Below are positions 23,501 through 36,500 of a stretch of DNA of 64,000 nt, one piece after another; position 1 is the first letter of the stretch, and each line of letters starts with the position of its first letter. The stretch comes from Sapria himalayana. Taxonomy: Eukaryota; Streptophyta; Magnoliopsida; Malpighiales; Rafflesiaceae. The stretch is from the NCBI GenBank assembly GCA_029783825.1, contig JAREIK010002415.1, positions 980,506 through 1,044,505 of the forward strand, in the 5' to 3' direction. The position numbers and the translations under genes are program-made. Below the pieces are notes generated by a model. That model had not been told where the DNA came from and did no database searches. It worked only from the letters and a program-made list of their open reading frames with translations.

Positions 23501-23794
23501 AACATACTAATGGGTACTCTATTAATAGAAATATCATAGAAAGTTATACTAAATATTTTATTATAAATATCATATTTCCTAAAAACTTTATCATACACTT
23601 ATATATGATAGGGCCATCATGAGGAAGAAGGATATCATGAAATCTTAAAATTTTTTATTAATTTTTTATAATTTTTTATAATTTTTTATTTTGAATCTAC
23701 ATAGTGGGCAGAGAGACATTAGGTTTGCTTGGATCTAATGTATTTTATTATTTGGTGTATTGATCAACATGCCTCTAAAGGTGGCCAATGCAAT

Positions 23795-23795
<1 letters not shown>

Positions 23796-23870
<75 letters not shown>
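23796..23870. repeat. (AC)n-(AT)n compound microsatellite
   Basis: About 29 AC dinucleotides (23796-23854) run straight into about eight AT dinucleotides. It lies inside hAT element E2, upstream of the readable transposase blocks. Confidence 0.95.
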
Positions 23871-24931
23871 TTATTTACAATATATACATTGTGCTAATTC
23901 CTCTTTGACACTCATAGAATTTTTATTTTTTATTATCTTAAAGTAAGTTCATACTACTAAAGTTTGCCTAGTTTTAAGTTTTTTAGGCAAATGAATTTGG
24001 GTCGAAGTCATTATAGAGAACCTAGTTTCAGCATTAGACTTTTTATTTGGATTGTCATTATTATCTAAATCTATATCATATTTATTATCATTAGACACAT
24101 TAATTATCATTTTTTAATTTATATTTAGAATAATATATTATGCAATACATTAAACTAATAACAAAATTTCAAAAACTAAAAAAAAATTGTGTATTGTAAT
24201 TGCAATTGTACCGCATTAATTTATTTGAGTAAAACTAAAAGCTCATGACCTACTTTCTACAACTTTAGAAATCAAAATTGGACTAGCTAGGTTTTATAAG
24301 TTAGAAGAGTAGAGAAAGGAGAGGAAGTGCTGAAAGGAAAAATTGAAAATATAAGAGAACATGAGAGAATAAAATTCTAGAATTCTCTATTTCATATTTA
24401 TAGAATTTTTTTAGATTAAAATAATATATATTTTTAATTTTATCAATTTTTTGAATATATTTAAAGAGAAGAAATTCAACAATCATCAAATTTCTGCAAT
24501 AGACATTAGAAACAAATTTGATGGCTATAGATCTTCTGGATAAAAAAAAATTATTTTTTTATCTTGGGGCACGTTATGTGAATTTGTAAAGGGCACGACT
24601 AAACTAGATATGTCACATGCCAATTTTTTTAAAAAAATTGAGTCCTAGTTACATGACTATGAGTCCAAGTTAGTGAGTCCGTGACCAATGACCCGAGCAT
24701 GGTCTCAGGTCATGGGTCGCATGCCTCTTGACCATGCCTACTAGGCCAGTCACATGGTTTGTGCCTAGCCTAGCACGAGGCATGACTGCCAATAGCCCAA
24801 CACAACATGAACTCGATCTAGACATGGTTCTAGAATCTAGACCATATCATGTCGAGCCAAAAATGGCTAATTTGGGCTATGCTTTGGTTGTGCTCAGGTT
24901 GCCATGTCCACTTGATACCTCTAGATAAACA

Positions 24932-27900
24932 TGTAAATTATTTGTTTTATTTAAAAGATTTACATTTAATTTAATTTTGTATTATTAAATCATATTTTGC
25001 ATAAATACATGCCTATACTTTTAAACATGTTATCACTTGAGTGAGAAGTTCATGGATGATAATATGATATGGTGTTGATAAAAGCATATTGCTACCAATT
25101 TCAAAAGCAAGTTTAGTTTCTTCCTTTCTCATCTCTTCTATTGCTTCCACTTGTCTTTCCATGTGAGACATTTTGAATTGTTCATGAAATGGCAATCATG
25201 TAATAGTACTTCTTTGTAGTAAAAAAATAGGTGTACTTTCTTGCATGTATTTCATAAAATTATTGAAATTTGCATTATTAAAGTTTGTTTAGGGAGAAGC
25301 ATGCAAGTATTCATAGTAAGTATATAGTACTATTATTAGAGTTCAACCTTCACATGATTCTTTATTTTTCATATATGATATTGTTCATTGTCTAGTCAAT
25401 AACCAAGCCTATATATAGGTCATTTGTCTATAGAGTCGAGAATTACTATGTAAGATTAACCACTCAAGAAAAATACTTGGTTATTTACTATAGACAAGTT
25501 GTGGAAGCAACTAATCATGAAAAGAATGAATGTAGTTTACTCTCAATAATTAAATTGACCAAAGTGCTAATGAATTTTTTTTGTGGAACTCATTATTCTG
25601 GAGGAAATTTATCTTATCAATGCGTGTTTATTAGATTCTCATATGATACAAATGTAAAAATAATTTTTACTACAAGCTTCTTGTTAATTTCAAGGACATG
25701 AAAGGCATTAATAATATGGTAGATGCTAGTTTGATCCTATGTTTATAATATGTTTTGTAAGTTAAAAAAATTAAGTATCATCTAATTAAAAAAATGTGTC
25801 TTAAATTTACTAATTTGTTTTTTTGTTTTAAGAAATGTTATATTTAAAATATATAAATTGAGCTAACTAGAAAAATATTTGGTTATTCAAATTTTATGAG
25901 AGTAACCAGAAAAATAAGTCATTTGCATGACAATAAGACAAAATCTTATAATGTGATCAATTTCAAGCTATGTAATGTGGTCAATTTCAAAATCAAACAA
26001 AACTTAATCAATTCTCTTTCAACTTTGCTACCTTTATGAAAACTTAAGTTAAAGGCAAGGTGGGGAATAGGATCATTGTTTCTTATATTAAAGAATTAAG
26101 TCACACTAAAAATTATTTAGAATACATTTGAAGTGGAGTAAAAAAACTAACCCAAACACAAAAGGCTAAAAGGGTACAAATAATGTTAATCATAATAATT
26201 ATAAATTTTAATAATCAAATGCTTCATCGGTTACAATGGTGTCAAAAAAATGAAAAAAAAAATAGATTTTACTATAAGCAATAACCAATGAATATTACAA
26301 GTTAATGATCCAATTGGAATGCTTATGATTGATTTAATTAAGTATTTCTATTTATAACCTGAAAATAGCACTATAGGAATGAACTTGAGTAATACTAATG
26401 ACTTGAATTATCCAAGGGTTTGAACATTATTGTTAAGATAAGCATGATTCAATAATCATGTAAGGATGACATGAGTTTGCTATGAATCTCAGTTAACTCT
26501 CATCCTACTAGAACACACTATTAAATTATTATAATTTCATCAAACCTAGTCGTGAATGTCTTTATCTCAATTCATTTAATGAGGTTAGACTACTTAAATT
26601 CTTCAACAACCTAATATATCATCATATCTGAAATGAGATATCTTCATTATTACATCGATTCTAAAAATAGTTAATCACTAAAATCACAATTGATGTTGGA
26701 AAAAAAAATTTCAAAACATTTATAAATACAAAGTAGATCATTTCTTGCAATTGATCATCCAAATCAAAAATTAAAATCTATGTTTCCCGAAAAAAGACTA
26801 TATCATTTGCTTTAAATTGGGAGTTTAGTCTAATCAATCATTCCATCTAAATATTTCCAAGGTTACCATAATCTTTTAGTTTTTTTTCATCTCTCGACAC
26901 CAAATTTTCTTTAATAGTTAGGAAAAAACATTTTGATAATATGTCTTATGATAAACTACTAATCATGAATACGAGAAGAATTACATCATACTTTGTTTGT
27001 TACCCATAAGGGAGCACTTAGTCATTTATTTTGGTGTCTAGCTCTTTAGTATGCATTCTTTTACTTCTTAAGGAATGATGCCTTACTTTGTAAATCATGA
27101 TGTTAGGTGCTAGGTGTGATATTCATCTTGTTTTGCATATTTTTTCTTGGTTTTGAAGCCAAGAAGGACCATGTATGGTTGTGAGGCCTTCATTTTATTA
27201 GTTCCTAGCATAACACTGGTGCTAAAAATGACATTTGTTTTGTGTAAATTGAATTTCATGATAAAACTCATACTGTTCTTATTTTTTAAGTCTATCTTTG
27301 TGCAATCAAAAATTTATAATCAATGCTAATATGTCAGGAATGAATATAATGTCACTCATTGAGATAATAAATATTATTAGGTCTTACGACTAAAAAGATT
27401 GGCAAATAGCATTATAGTTTGTAATTTCAAACATATGGATTAGTTAAACCTTTGTTTCTGATTAGATATGGTTTCTTGTAGTATGTAATAAGAATAGTTG
27501 ATAGGTAGCAATATAGTTTGTGAGACATGTTATAAAGAAAAAATATATGACCAATAATTCTAATTTTTTTTATATATGAATATGGTGAAACATATGGATC
27601 AATACTGTGGTACTCATGTGACTTATGAAAAGCTTGGAGGTGCAGAAAATGTGAGAGTTACTTATTAAACAAAAATATAAACGTTTCCAGCGAAAATTTG
27701 GTGAAAATTAATATTTATAAGGCCAACGAGCTATAGGTGTTCAAATACTTTATCATAGATCTTGGAGTGTCTAATCAAGGATCGAAAATTACATGTCTAC
27801 TAGTTCTATTCATAGATGACATGATCTAGAAAAAAAAACTTGCAATTGATATGTGATGTTAAATTGCTAAGGACATAAAATAATAATTTGTATCTAGTGG

Positions 27901-28139
27901 TTTCTGTAGTTGTTGATGTTAATACTAACAAAAATTACATAAATTTTATAAATAATTTAAAATAATTCGATTTGTTAACAATTTAGTATTTATATCATGT
28001 ATACACATGAGTAATACTTATTTCCTAAATGTTATATATTTTTTAGCATATCATTCACCTTTTGCACATCACATTATCATTAATATGATATTGGTACTCA
28101 ATATCATTCATAATTATTAATAAATTTTTGATGGTGTTG
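24932..28139. other. AT-rich region with no recognised feature
   Basis: Short open frames only (60-74 codons), none with a motif I know. No inverted or direct repeat was seen by eye. Its origin is undetermined. Confidence 0.5.
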
Positions 28140-28720
28140 TGACTTTGTTATACTATATAATTTTGTTGATTATGTAGTGTCCTAAAGATTATTGGTAAGA
28201 GTATCTCATCAATAAAGATCCATAAATACATGAGTCATATAAGTATTAAAGAGGACTTTCATTTAGATATTGATCCCACAAGAATTGTATCAGAACTTCA
28301 GTTATTCAATAGTAAGATAACTTAATTCTAGCAAAATAGATATCTCAGTTTGTAGAATCAATATCATTCACAACATTTTCATGCATATCCCAAAGATTAC
28401 CTGATATCATTCTTTTTGGTGATGATGTGATTCTCACACTAAAGGTAAAGCCTTTAGGAGAATATTCTATATAACATTCATCCCAATCAAGAATAATTTT
28501 TTCTATTATATGTGGAATTGATTGGCATCTAAATGTATTTGTACTTTTAGCTTCATAAGCACCAAACTCATAATGATTAACATACTTAAATTTCAAGTTT
28601 TAATGTATAAAATTATTTTATGCATCATAGTGGGAAGACAAGTCACCTCCTTCCTACCTTATGTATGAGTGAGCCTTGTGATTTACCTATCATACTTAAA
28701 TTTCAAGTTTTATTTAATCA
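28140..28720 (-). mobile_element. Athila-like LTR fragment (minus orientation)
   Basis: Collinear with the minus-orientation LTR at 51380-52545. Shared blocks are GTAAGAGTATCTCATC near 28196 and GTGAGAGTATCTCATC near 51664, the region around 28260-28290 matching 51730-51760, and GCTTCATAAGCACCA near 28550 and 52378. It lies on the 3' side of the minus-strand relic M0 and could be its 3' LTR. Ends were not resolved. Confidence 0.6.
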
Positions 28721-29189
28721 CTCATCTATCAATATCCATAACAAAATATAAATCAAATCATATCCATTAATGTAAAACCATTATCACATCAAATAAACAA
28801 AGTTACACAAACACATGCTAGTTTGATAGAATTCTCGAATCTACCCTAGAGGTGGAGGGGGTTTGAGAGCCATGCTCCTAACTATGTGGATTAGATTAAG
28901 TATTGCATCTCTTGCTTACTGTAGAGCCTATAGGGAGTACAAAATCTTTTTCTATGGTCTAGTTTCACTATGACTTTGCTTGTTACATAAAGAAAGAAAG
29001 AAAATGAAGGGATCTTTAAGAATTTTTCTTTCTTTCTCTTTTATACTCGAATGATTTTGTATTACTTTAAATAAAAAGTTATGAGTTTCATAAGAAAGCT
29101 AAGACTCCGGTTTTCATCTCTTAAGTTTAAGGTCATGAATTGAGAAAATTTTATGACTCTAAATTGTATCCTAACCTTTTTATAACACA

Positions 29190-29520
29190 AAATTATGACA
29201 CTAGGTTATAACCATGACTTGAGCCTAATATGTATGTAACAAAATGTTGTGGTGCTAAAAAATAGTCATGGCTTCATATATTTGTATTTCTTATTTTCAT
29301 ATAGGGTCATGATACTATGAATGGTCATGGTGTTATGAATTACCTCTCATATCATAATATGGTCATGGTACTAGGAAATAGCCATAACATTGGCAATGAT
29401 CTCTCTTGATCATCACATGGCATTGATGCTAGGAAATGACCACGACACTTAAGTCTTTCATCGGTATCATTTGGCCATGGCACTAAGAAATGGCCATGGA
29501 ACAAAATGTTTTTTTTTTCA
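29190..29520 (-). repeat. CATGAC/GGTCATGG irregular repeat (Athila 3' region, M0)
   Basis: Repeated GGTCATGGTACTAGGAAAT-type words spaced about 45-55 bp apart, the reverse complement of the kind seen at 17440-18040. It lies between the LTR fragment at 28140-28720 and the 72-bp array at 30280. Confidence 0.6.
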
Positions 29521-30279
29521 TGTGTCTCAGGTTTCTATAGTACTATGAGTGGTTGTGGTACTTGTCTTCACTTCTCTCGTATATTATTGATACGACACTA
29601 TAAAAAGATCTTGCAGCACTAGTAATTATTTTACATATAAAAGTCACCAAAATTATGAAATTGATCCATAATAATTTCATTTCCATGCCTACACATCATC
29701 ACAAGTTATCAAAATACATACAAATATTTAGTAGGTTGAACACCAAACAAAATTGGATACTAAATAATTGCTCATTCATGTGCAATAACTTTCTCCTTCA
29801 TAAAATCAAAATTCTTCAACATCTTAAAGAAAGATATATTTTTTTTATATCACTAGGTTTGAGTGTCATATGGCTTCGAAATAGTAGAGCAACTTCAAGT
29901 AAGCATGTTGATAGTCATGAAGGAGTTTGAGTCCCATGACTATGCTCATTATCATTGGGTATGTATAGTCATTTATGTGGGGGATAAATGTGTTATTACA
30001 TCACACATTGAAAAAAAATTTTTGGGCTACTTCCCAAGTAGTACTATGTTTAATTAATGTCTATAGCTAGACCATCAACACTTTCTTTCCTCTATCAGAG
30101 ATCTCTATTATCTATGCTAGCTTTTCAAAATATTATTTTACCCCCTTGTTTTTTTTCTTTGGCCTTGCTTTAACTTCAACTTTATTTATTTCTTGCATCT
30201 TTTTTCCTTTATTTAATGCCATGATGTTAATGAATTCTGTAGCTTCTTCTTATGTGCTAGCTTGTCTATTGTCCCTTTT

Positions 30280-30780
30280 CTTTTTGGATTCCCAAAGCCG
30301 TGGTGTTAAGCACAACCATGGCTTTGTATTTTAGCTTTTCTTTGCCCTTTTAGTTCTATCACTTCAAAATCACTATGTTGTGCATAGCTATAGTTTTGTC
30401 TTAAGCTTTTCTTTACTCATTTTATTTTGTAACTCCAAAGTCACAACATTGTGCATAATCACAACTATTTTTTAAGCTTTTGATGGATGATTTTATTATG
30501 TAATACCAAATTCATGGTAGTTTACATAGTCACAACTTTTTATTAAAATTTTTCTTGGTTATTTTTATTGTATAATACTAAATTCGTGGCACTATGCATA
30601 TCCATAGATTTGTAATCAACCTTTTCTTTGCTATTGTTATTTTGTAATACCAAAGTCATAATACTTCACATAGCTTTAACTTTGTCTTCAAACTTCCTTG
30701 GTCATTTTTATTATGTAATATCAAAGTCATAATGTGCACAACTATGAAATTGTATTTGATTAAATCCTTATAGATTCTAT
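30280..30780 (-). repeat. Minisatellite, about 72-bp period, 6-7 degenerate copies
   Basis: Successive units share the skeleton GTAATACCAAAGTCAT..., then GCATAG.CACAACTTTGT..., then AAGCTTTTC.TGGTCATTTTATT. Unit starts fall near 30290, 30357, 30428, 30500, 30572, 30644 and 30716. Copies differ by roughly a quarter of positions. The period is near a multiple of three, so on the minus strand it might once have been a 24-residue protein repeat, but stops are now present. It sits between the protease relic (30998) and the 3' region of the Athila-like relic M0. Confidence 0.8.
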
Positions 30781-30997
30781 CTTAGCCTTATCTTTCTAAA
30801 TTATTCATTTAGTTCCTTGAAGTTGTTAGCATAAGATTCCTCCGAGGTCATGACTTTGAAGAATTTCATGACCTCACATGAGTCATCTTCCTATTTTTTC
30901 TCAGTTTGCAACTCCATGATATTTCTTCCTCATCATATTTCTCATCTTCATTACTATTACAACTCCAAAATTTTTTTATCCTACATCTTCTTTCTCT

Positions 30998-31560
30998 TCA
31001 TTCCAAAATCCACGTTTTCTTAATGATAAGGGTTATTCCAATTGCCAAAGATATTAGTCCTAATATTAATGATGTATTATTTTTTTTCTTCATATCCAAT
31101 ACAATGAAATCTACTAAAAAAATAAAGATATCCACATTAACCAATACATTTTTGATAATCCAATCCAAGCGCTTGATAGTTCGATTAATCATTTGGAGTA
31201 AGTGAGATATTGGAGTGATTTTGCTAAGATTCTTTCTTTACACAATCAACAAGGGTATCGAATTATTCCTTGATCCCAAGTCACACAATATTTTTTAAAA
31301 TGAAGTGTTTAATAGTACAAGTTATTGTAAAACTTTTGGGATCCTTCAATTTCATCAAAATTTTTTTTGAATAATTGCATTACACTTCTCACTCATATTC
31401 ATGGTCTTGTATGTCTCTAACTTCTTCTTAATACTTATTATGTATTTCATAAACTTTATGTAGTTCAATAGTTGAGCTAAAGTTTTAGTAAATAGTATAT
31501 TTACTTCAAACTTCTAAAATATATTGAGAAACTTCTCATAATATTCATACAATTTCTTCT
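30998..31560 (-). pseudogene. Athila-like gag C-terminus and protease relic (M0)
   Basis: On the minus strand, TLAQLLNYIKFMKYIISIKK (about 31480-31420), then TYKTMNMSEKCNAIIQKNF and GSQKFYNNL match the Athila-type segment ALAQMPLYAKFLKDILS...EECSAII..KLP.K..DPGSFTIPC. After a frame break, DLGSRNNSIPL (about 31280-31250) stands for the aspartic-protease motif DLGASINLMPL. MINRTIKRLDWIIKNVLVNV followed by FIVLDM and ITLI (31192-30998) matches the conserved LADRS.K.P.GI.EDVLVKVDKFIFP.DFVVLDM region. The protease catalytic Asp-Leu-Gly is kept but the next residues are altered. Reverse transcriptase is missing downstream. The 31600-32690 stretch is probably decayed gag of the same relic. Confidence 0.8.
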
Positions 31561-31599
31561 TTCTAAATAGTCGTGGACATGAAGATTCAAAAGAAACAT

Positions 31600-32689
31600 A
31601 TAGTTAGCTTCATCCTAATTCATTTCTTTATTTTCATAGCTTCGAGCAACCTTCATTTGCTCATTTATTTCTTTATTTCATTCTATTGTATCTTGGGGTG
31701 AGATTTGGGTATGCACTTCATCCGAGGGTCATGACTTTGTTAGGTGTCATAGCATTGCACATCCTTTATCCTTCAAACTCTCTTTAGTGGAGGCCATGAT
31801 TCTTAAAAAATTTTAGTCATAGTCATGACTTTTGGAAAAGTTGTAATGCTATCAACCCCAAATGTTCCAGAATTTTCTTGTTTAATACAATATCTTTGTA
31901 TCTCTTTCCCACTTCTAAGCAATATTGAGGAGCAATTCTTTAGATTTGTTTCAATATCACATAGTAGTTCATTTACTTTTTTACCCTTCATCGATAATGA
32001 AAATTTCTTAATTTAATTCTTTATATTTTTTATCATCAAACTCACTTGATTCATTCTTACTCAAGCATCACCATGCGATTATATTGGGTATCATTTTATA
32101 TTTTTCAATTCTGCTAATATGACAATGACATTCATACATTCTTCTATAGCCGCATTCTCTTCTCTTCGTGATGATTGACAAATAAAACTTGAGCTTCCTT
32201 GATTATTGTAGGTCACCACATTATTCTCAAAATTTCTTGAATATTACCAAATATTCTATAACTCATTCACATAGTCTCCATGCATATAATTCTCATAATT
32301 TAACATATTTGGATGGTAATGGATTGATATATTTTTGTTGGGTCAAATATATACCTTTTGAATTTGTTTGGCTTCTTCTTTTTGATAAATGAGATCTAAG
32401 TCTATCAAGTCATATGGATATAAACTAGTGATCTCTCTAAGTACTCTTCTCATTTCCTCGATTTTTTTTGAGAGCTTCCTTTTTCACTTCAATTGTGGTG
32501 AACTTATCCAACTATAATATTTTAGCTTGACTTCTCCCAAATAAACAATCTATTGGAATTTGATAGTTAATTTTCATAAGCTCCTCAAGTAAATAATATG
32601 TCTCCCATGGAAAATTATTTATAATTAATCTTCAAACAACTGAATCACCATTCACCTCCTCTAGCTATCATTGGGAACCCAAAATTTTA
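31600..32689 (-). other. Probable decayed gag of relic M0
   Basis: On the minus strand the 32420-32040 part reads in broken frames NYENYMHGDYVNE and SRREENAAIEECMNVIV, compositionally like gag but without a zinc knuckle. M0 should begin with a minus-orientation 5' LTR to the right. Instead a plus-orientation LTR starts near 32690, so the M0 5' end was lost at that junction. Confidence 0.35.
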
Positions 32690-32918
32690 TGAGACATCTT
32701 TTAAATTATCTCATGTGAATTACTCTCTAATGTTAGGCTAAATTGAGATCTAAGATTGGTATATTTTATTTTTTGATAAATGCATAATTAATAAATTTTT
32801 ATGTTTGGATTGTGTTGTCATTTTACCTGATAGATGTAGTGTTTATTTATTATTCAAATGAAAATTTTACTATTAATATGTTTGTGCATATTATCATGAT
32901 GGTTGGTGATAGACAAAC
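32690..32918 (+). mobile_element. Athila-like LTR of P2, left segment (split by copia Z)
   Basis: Collinear with the start of the P1 LTR (GGCTAAATTGAGATCTAAGA near 32735; ATTATCATGATGGTTGGTGATAG near 32890). It continues at 38172 after the nested copia element. The last five bases, CAAAC (32914-32918), are the target site duplicated by that insertion. Confidence 0.7.
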
Positions 32919-33468
32919 TGTTGTGCAATCGCGCTTTCACGGATAGTGAGATTAAGAACAGAAAACACAGAAACAACATAGAAACAAGAAATATATATTC
33001 TCAATCCACAAGCATCCACGACAGAAACAAAACGAGAAACCAACACAGCAAATAACGTGGTTCGCTAGTCGCTCAGTACGACTAGCTACCTCCACCAGAA
33101 AATGCTTATGCGTTACAGATTAAAACCAAGAAATAATGTCTTACAGTATGCAGCACGACAGTCACGAAATCGTGCAGAGAGAGAGGAGAAGAGACGATGA
33201 ATAGTTCAACCAGGTCAAAAACAGCCGCCTGAAAAATAAATACAAATGTTTTTATACATAAAATAAACAGCCGGTTCATTTAACCGAAGCAGGTCGGACC
33301 ATGGACCGGGCCAGGCTCTGCTCCAAAAATTTCAGCCCGCTAACCGGACAGCAGGACATCCATTATTGTGCTACTGCTGCATCCCCGGGCTTTTAATATT
33401 TCATTTCCTGCACTTATATGAAAATATTAAAACAGATTATTAAGTTAAAACAAATTACATATACCACA
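32919..33468 (-). repeat. Copia Z 3' LTR
   Basis: Starts TGTTGTGCAATCG, ends ATACCACA. It is near-identical to 37615-38166, with scattered substitutions and a 2-bp indel in a GA-repeat near 33180. Confidence 0.97.
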
Positions 33469-33479
33469 ATCTCCACCTT
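33469..33479 (-). other. Copia Z polypurine tract
   Basis: Reads AAGGTGGAGAT on the minus strand, immediately before the 3' LTR. This is the usual plant copia priming site for plus-strand DNA synthesis. Confidence 0.85.
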
Positions 33480-33538
33480 AATTTGTTTTACATACAGATA
33501 GAGAGACACTCTCAATAAACAGGTAGTCCAAAAAAAAA

Positions 33539-36500
33539 CTACATCTGATTTGATATGTTCAGTAAGTCAAGACAGTGTCTTAACTTATTCAGAGTAACAG
33601 GTTTGGTAAACATGTCAGCTGGATTATCAGAAGTTACAATCTTCTTTACTTGTACCCTCTTCTCAGATCGAAGGAAATGATATCGCACATCAATGTGCTT
33701 TGTCCTCTCATGGTGCACTTGGTCTTTTGCTAAACAAATAGCACTGAGATTGTCATAGAAGACTGTTGCAACCTCTTCATAAAGACCAAGGTCCTTGAGA
33801 AAACCTTTCAGCCATATCCCTTCCTTCGCAGCTTCAGTCAGAGCCATCTACTCTGCTTCAGTAGAAGATAAAGTAACAGAAGATTGCAGTGTGGCTTTCC
33901 AGCTAACTACAGAACCACATATAGTGAAGACATAACCAGTCATAGACCGTCTACTGTCAACATCTCCTGTATAGTTAGAATTAGAATATCCTGCCAGCAA
34001 GAGTTCAGATTCATTACCAAATATTAGACCAACATCAGAAGTCCCCTTGAGGTACCTAAGTATCCTCTTAACAGCTTTCCAGTGCTCTTGACCAGGGTTA
34101 ATCATAAACCTACTCACTGCACTTACTGCATGAGCAATATCAGGTCAGGTGCACACCATAAGATACATGAGGCTCCCGACAGTACTAGAATAAATAACCT
34201 TAGACATTTGTTCCTTATCAGATTCAGATTGAGGACAACATTCTAATGTCAGATGGAGGTTAGAAGCAAATGGTGTGGACAAAGGCTTACAAGAAGCCAT
34301 TCAAAATCTAGATAGAAGTTTCTGAATATATTGTTTCTGTGAAAGAAACAATTTTCTTTTAATTCTATCTCCGAATATTTCCATACCTAAAATTTGCTTT
34401 GCTCCTCCAAGATCTTTCATATCAAATTCAGAACTGAGGAGATCTTTTAGTTCCTGAATATCAGATTTATTTCTGGCAACAATAAGCATATCATCTACAT
34501 ACAATAGCAAGTAGATATATGACTCATCCTTGTGCCTTTTGAAATAAACACATCAGTCATGGTCACACCTACTGTATTCATGACTAGTCATGAAATAGTC
34601 AAATCTCTTGTACCACTAACGGGGAGATTGCTTAAGTCCATAAAGGGATTTCAGAAGCTTGCACACATGGGTTTCCTTGCCTGATACCTCAAAACCCTCA
34701 GGCTGGCTCATGAAGATCTCTTCATCGAGATCTCCATGAAGAAAAGTAGTTTTGACATCTAGTTGCTCAAGTTCAAGATTCTGATGTGCTACTAATGCTA
34801 GAAGCACTCTTATTGAGGTATGTCTAACTACAAGAGAGAATATCTCGTTGTAGTCAACACCCTCTTTCTGACTGAACCCTCTTGCAACTAGACGTGCCTT
34901 AAACTTTAAACCACCAGCAATTGAGGCATCTCCTTTCTTCTTGAAAATCCATTTGCAAGACACTATTTTTCTTCCCTTTGGTTTAGGTACAATGATCCAG
35001 GTACCATTCTTATGTAGAGATTCAATTTCTTCATTCATGGCAACTAACCATAACTCAGACTTAGGACAATTAACAGCATTCCTGAAAAAGGATGGTTCAG
35101 GAATGTCAATTTCTTCGGCAACTTGTAGGGCAAATCCTACAAACTCATCAAAGCCAAATCTTAGAGGAGGACGTGTATTCACCCTCCTTTGTCTGTCCCT
35201 TGCAATACAGTAGGGAATATACTATTCAGGTGCAGTTTCAGGATCAGGTTCAATAACAGGTTTAGCATCATTTTCATGATTAGCTATCGTTTGTCTAGAA
35301 ACAACAGGCATCCTTCCTGGAGCTACAGATTCAGATTTAGCTCCACCTTAAGTTCAGCTTGAGTAACATCAGGTAACTGAATAGGACTAGGTACTTGTTT
35401 CAGAATGACACTCTCGTCGAAGGTAACACTCCTAGAGAGTATAACTTTCTTTTCAGATGGTGACCAGATATGGAATCCTTTGACTCCATCACCATAACCA
35501 ACAAATATTTCCTTGCGTGCTCAAGGTTCAAGCTTACCATCATTTACATGATAGTAGGCAATACACCCGAACACCTTCAGATTGGAATAATCTTCAGGTT
35601 TACCAGTCCACACTTCAAATGGAATTTTAAAGTTAATTCCACTATGTGGCGATTTGTTTATTAGATGGCATGCTGTATTAACAGCTTCAGCCCAAAACTC
35701 TTTGCCTAAGCCTGATTGAGAGAGCATACATCTAGTTCTCTCCAGAAGAGTTTGGTTTATTCTTTCAGCAATGCCATTCTGCTGAGGAGTGTCCCTAATA
35801 GTTTTGTGTCTCGCAATACCTTTGTCCTTACAGAATTCCTCAAATTCAGACGAACAGAATTCTAGACCATTATCTGTTCGTAACAGTTTAACCTTCTTTT
35901 GTATTTGATTTTCTACTAAGCTAACCCACTGCTTAAACTTTATAAAAGTCTCGGATTTATGTTTCATCATGAATACCCAGGACATCATGGAGTAATCATC
36001 AACTAAACATAAATAAAAACGAGCACCCCCAAGAGATGTAACTCTAGAATGGCCCCAACAGTCAGCATGGATATAATCCAAAATACTGTTTGTGCAGTGT
36101 ATGGATTTACCGAACTTAGTTCTATGTTTCTTACCAAAAACACAATGATCACAGAAATTTAATTTACTGACTCTATGACCAACAAGAAGATTAAGATCGG
36201 AGAGAATTTTCATACATTTCTCTCCCATATGTGCGAGCCGCATATGCCATAGTCTGGTAAGTTCAGCTTTGTCTTCAGATGCTAGCTCTCCGGATGTGAC
36301 AGCAATAGCCCTTGTCACTGTGGAACCTATCAGTGTGTATAGCATTCCAGTTTTCTGCCCCTTTAGTACAACATCATCTCCTCGGTGAACATTCAGTGTT
36401 CCCTCTCTACCACTGAATGAATATCCATGATCATCCAGAACACCGAGAGAAATAAGATTCATTGTCATCTTAGGGACATATCTCACATTTGAAAGTGAGA

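Larger units (their letters stand above)
21755..24923 (-). mobile_element. hAT element E2 with decayed transposase and 8-bp TSD
   Basis: A 3169-bp element. The left end TAGAGGTGTCAAA and the right end (inward from 24923) TAGAGGTATCAA are terminal inverted repeats. Flanks carry an 8-bp target duplication with one mismatch, GATAAATA (21747-21754) and GATAAACA (24924-24931). The 8-bp length and TAGAGGTGTC-type end fit hAT. Subterminal regions (21755-21980 and about 24560-24923) are rich in GGCCATG, CATGCC and TTGGGC words, as in MITEs E1, E3 and E4. A minus-strand transposase relic lies inside. A long AC/AT microsatellite has expanded in the interior. Confidence 0.9.
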
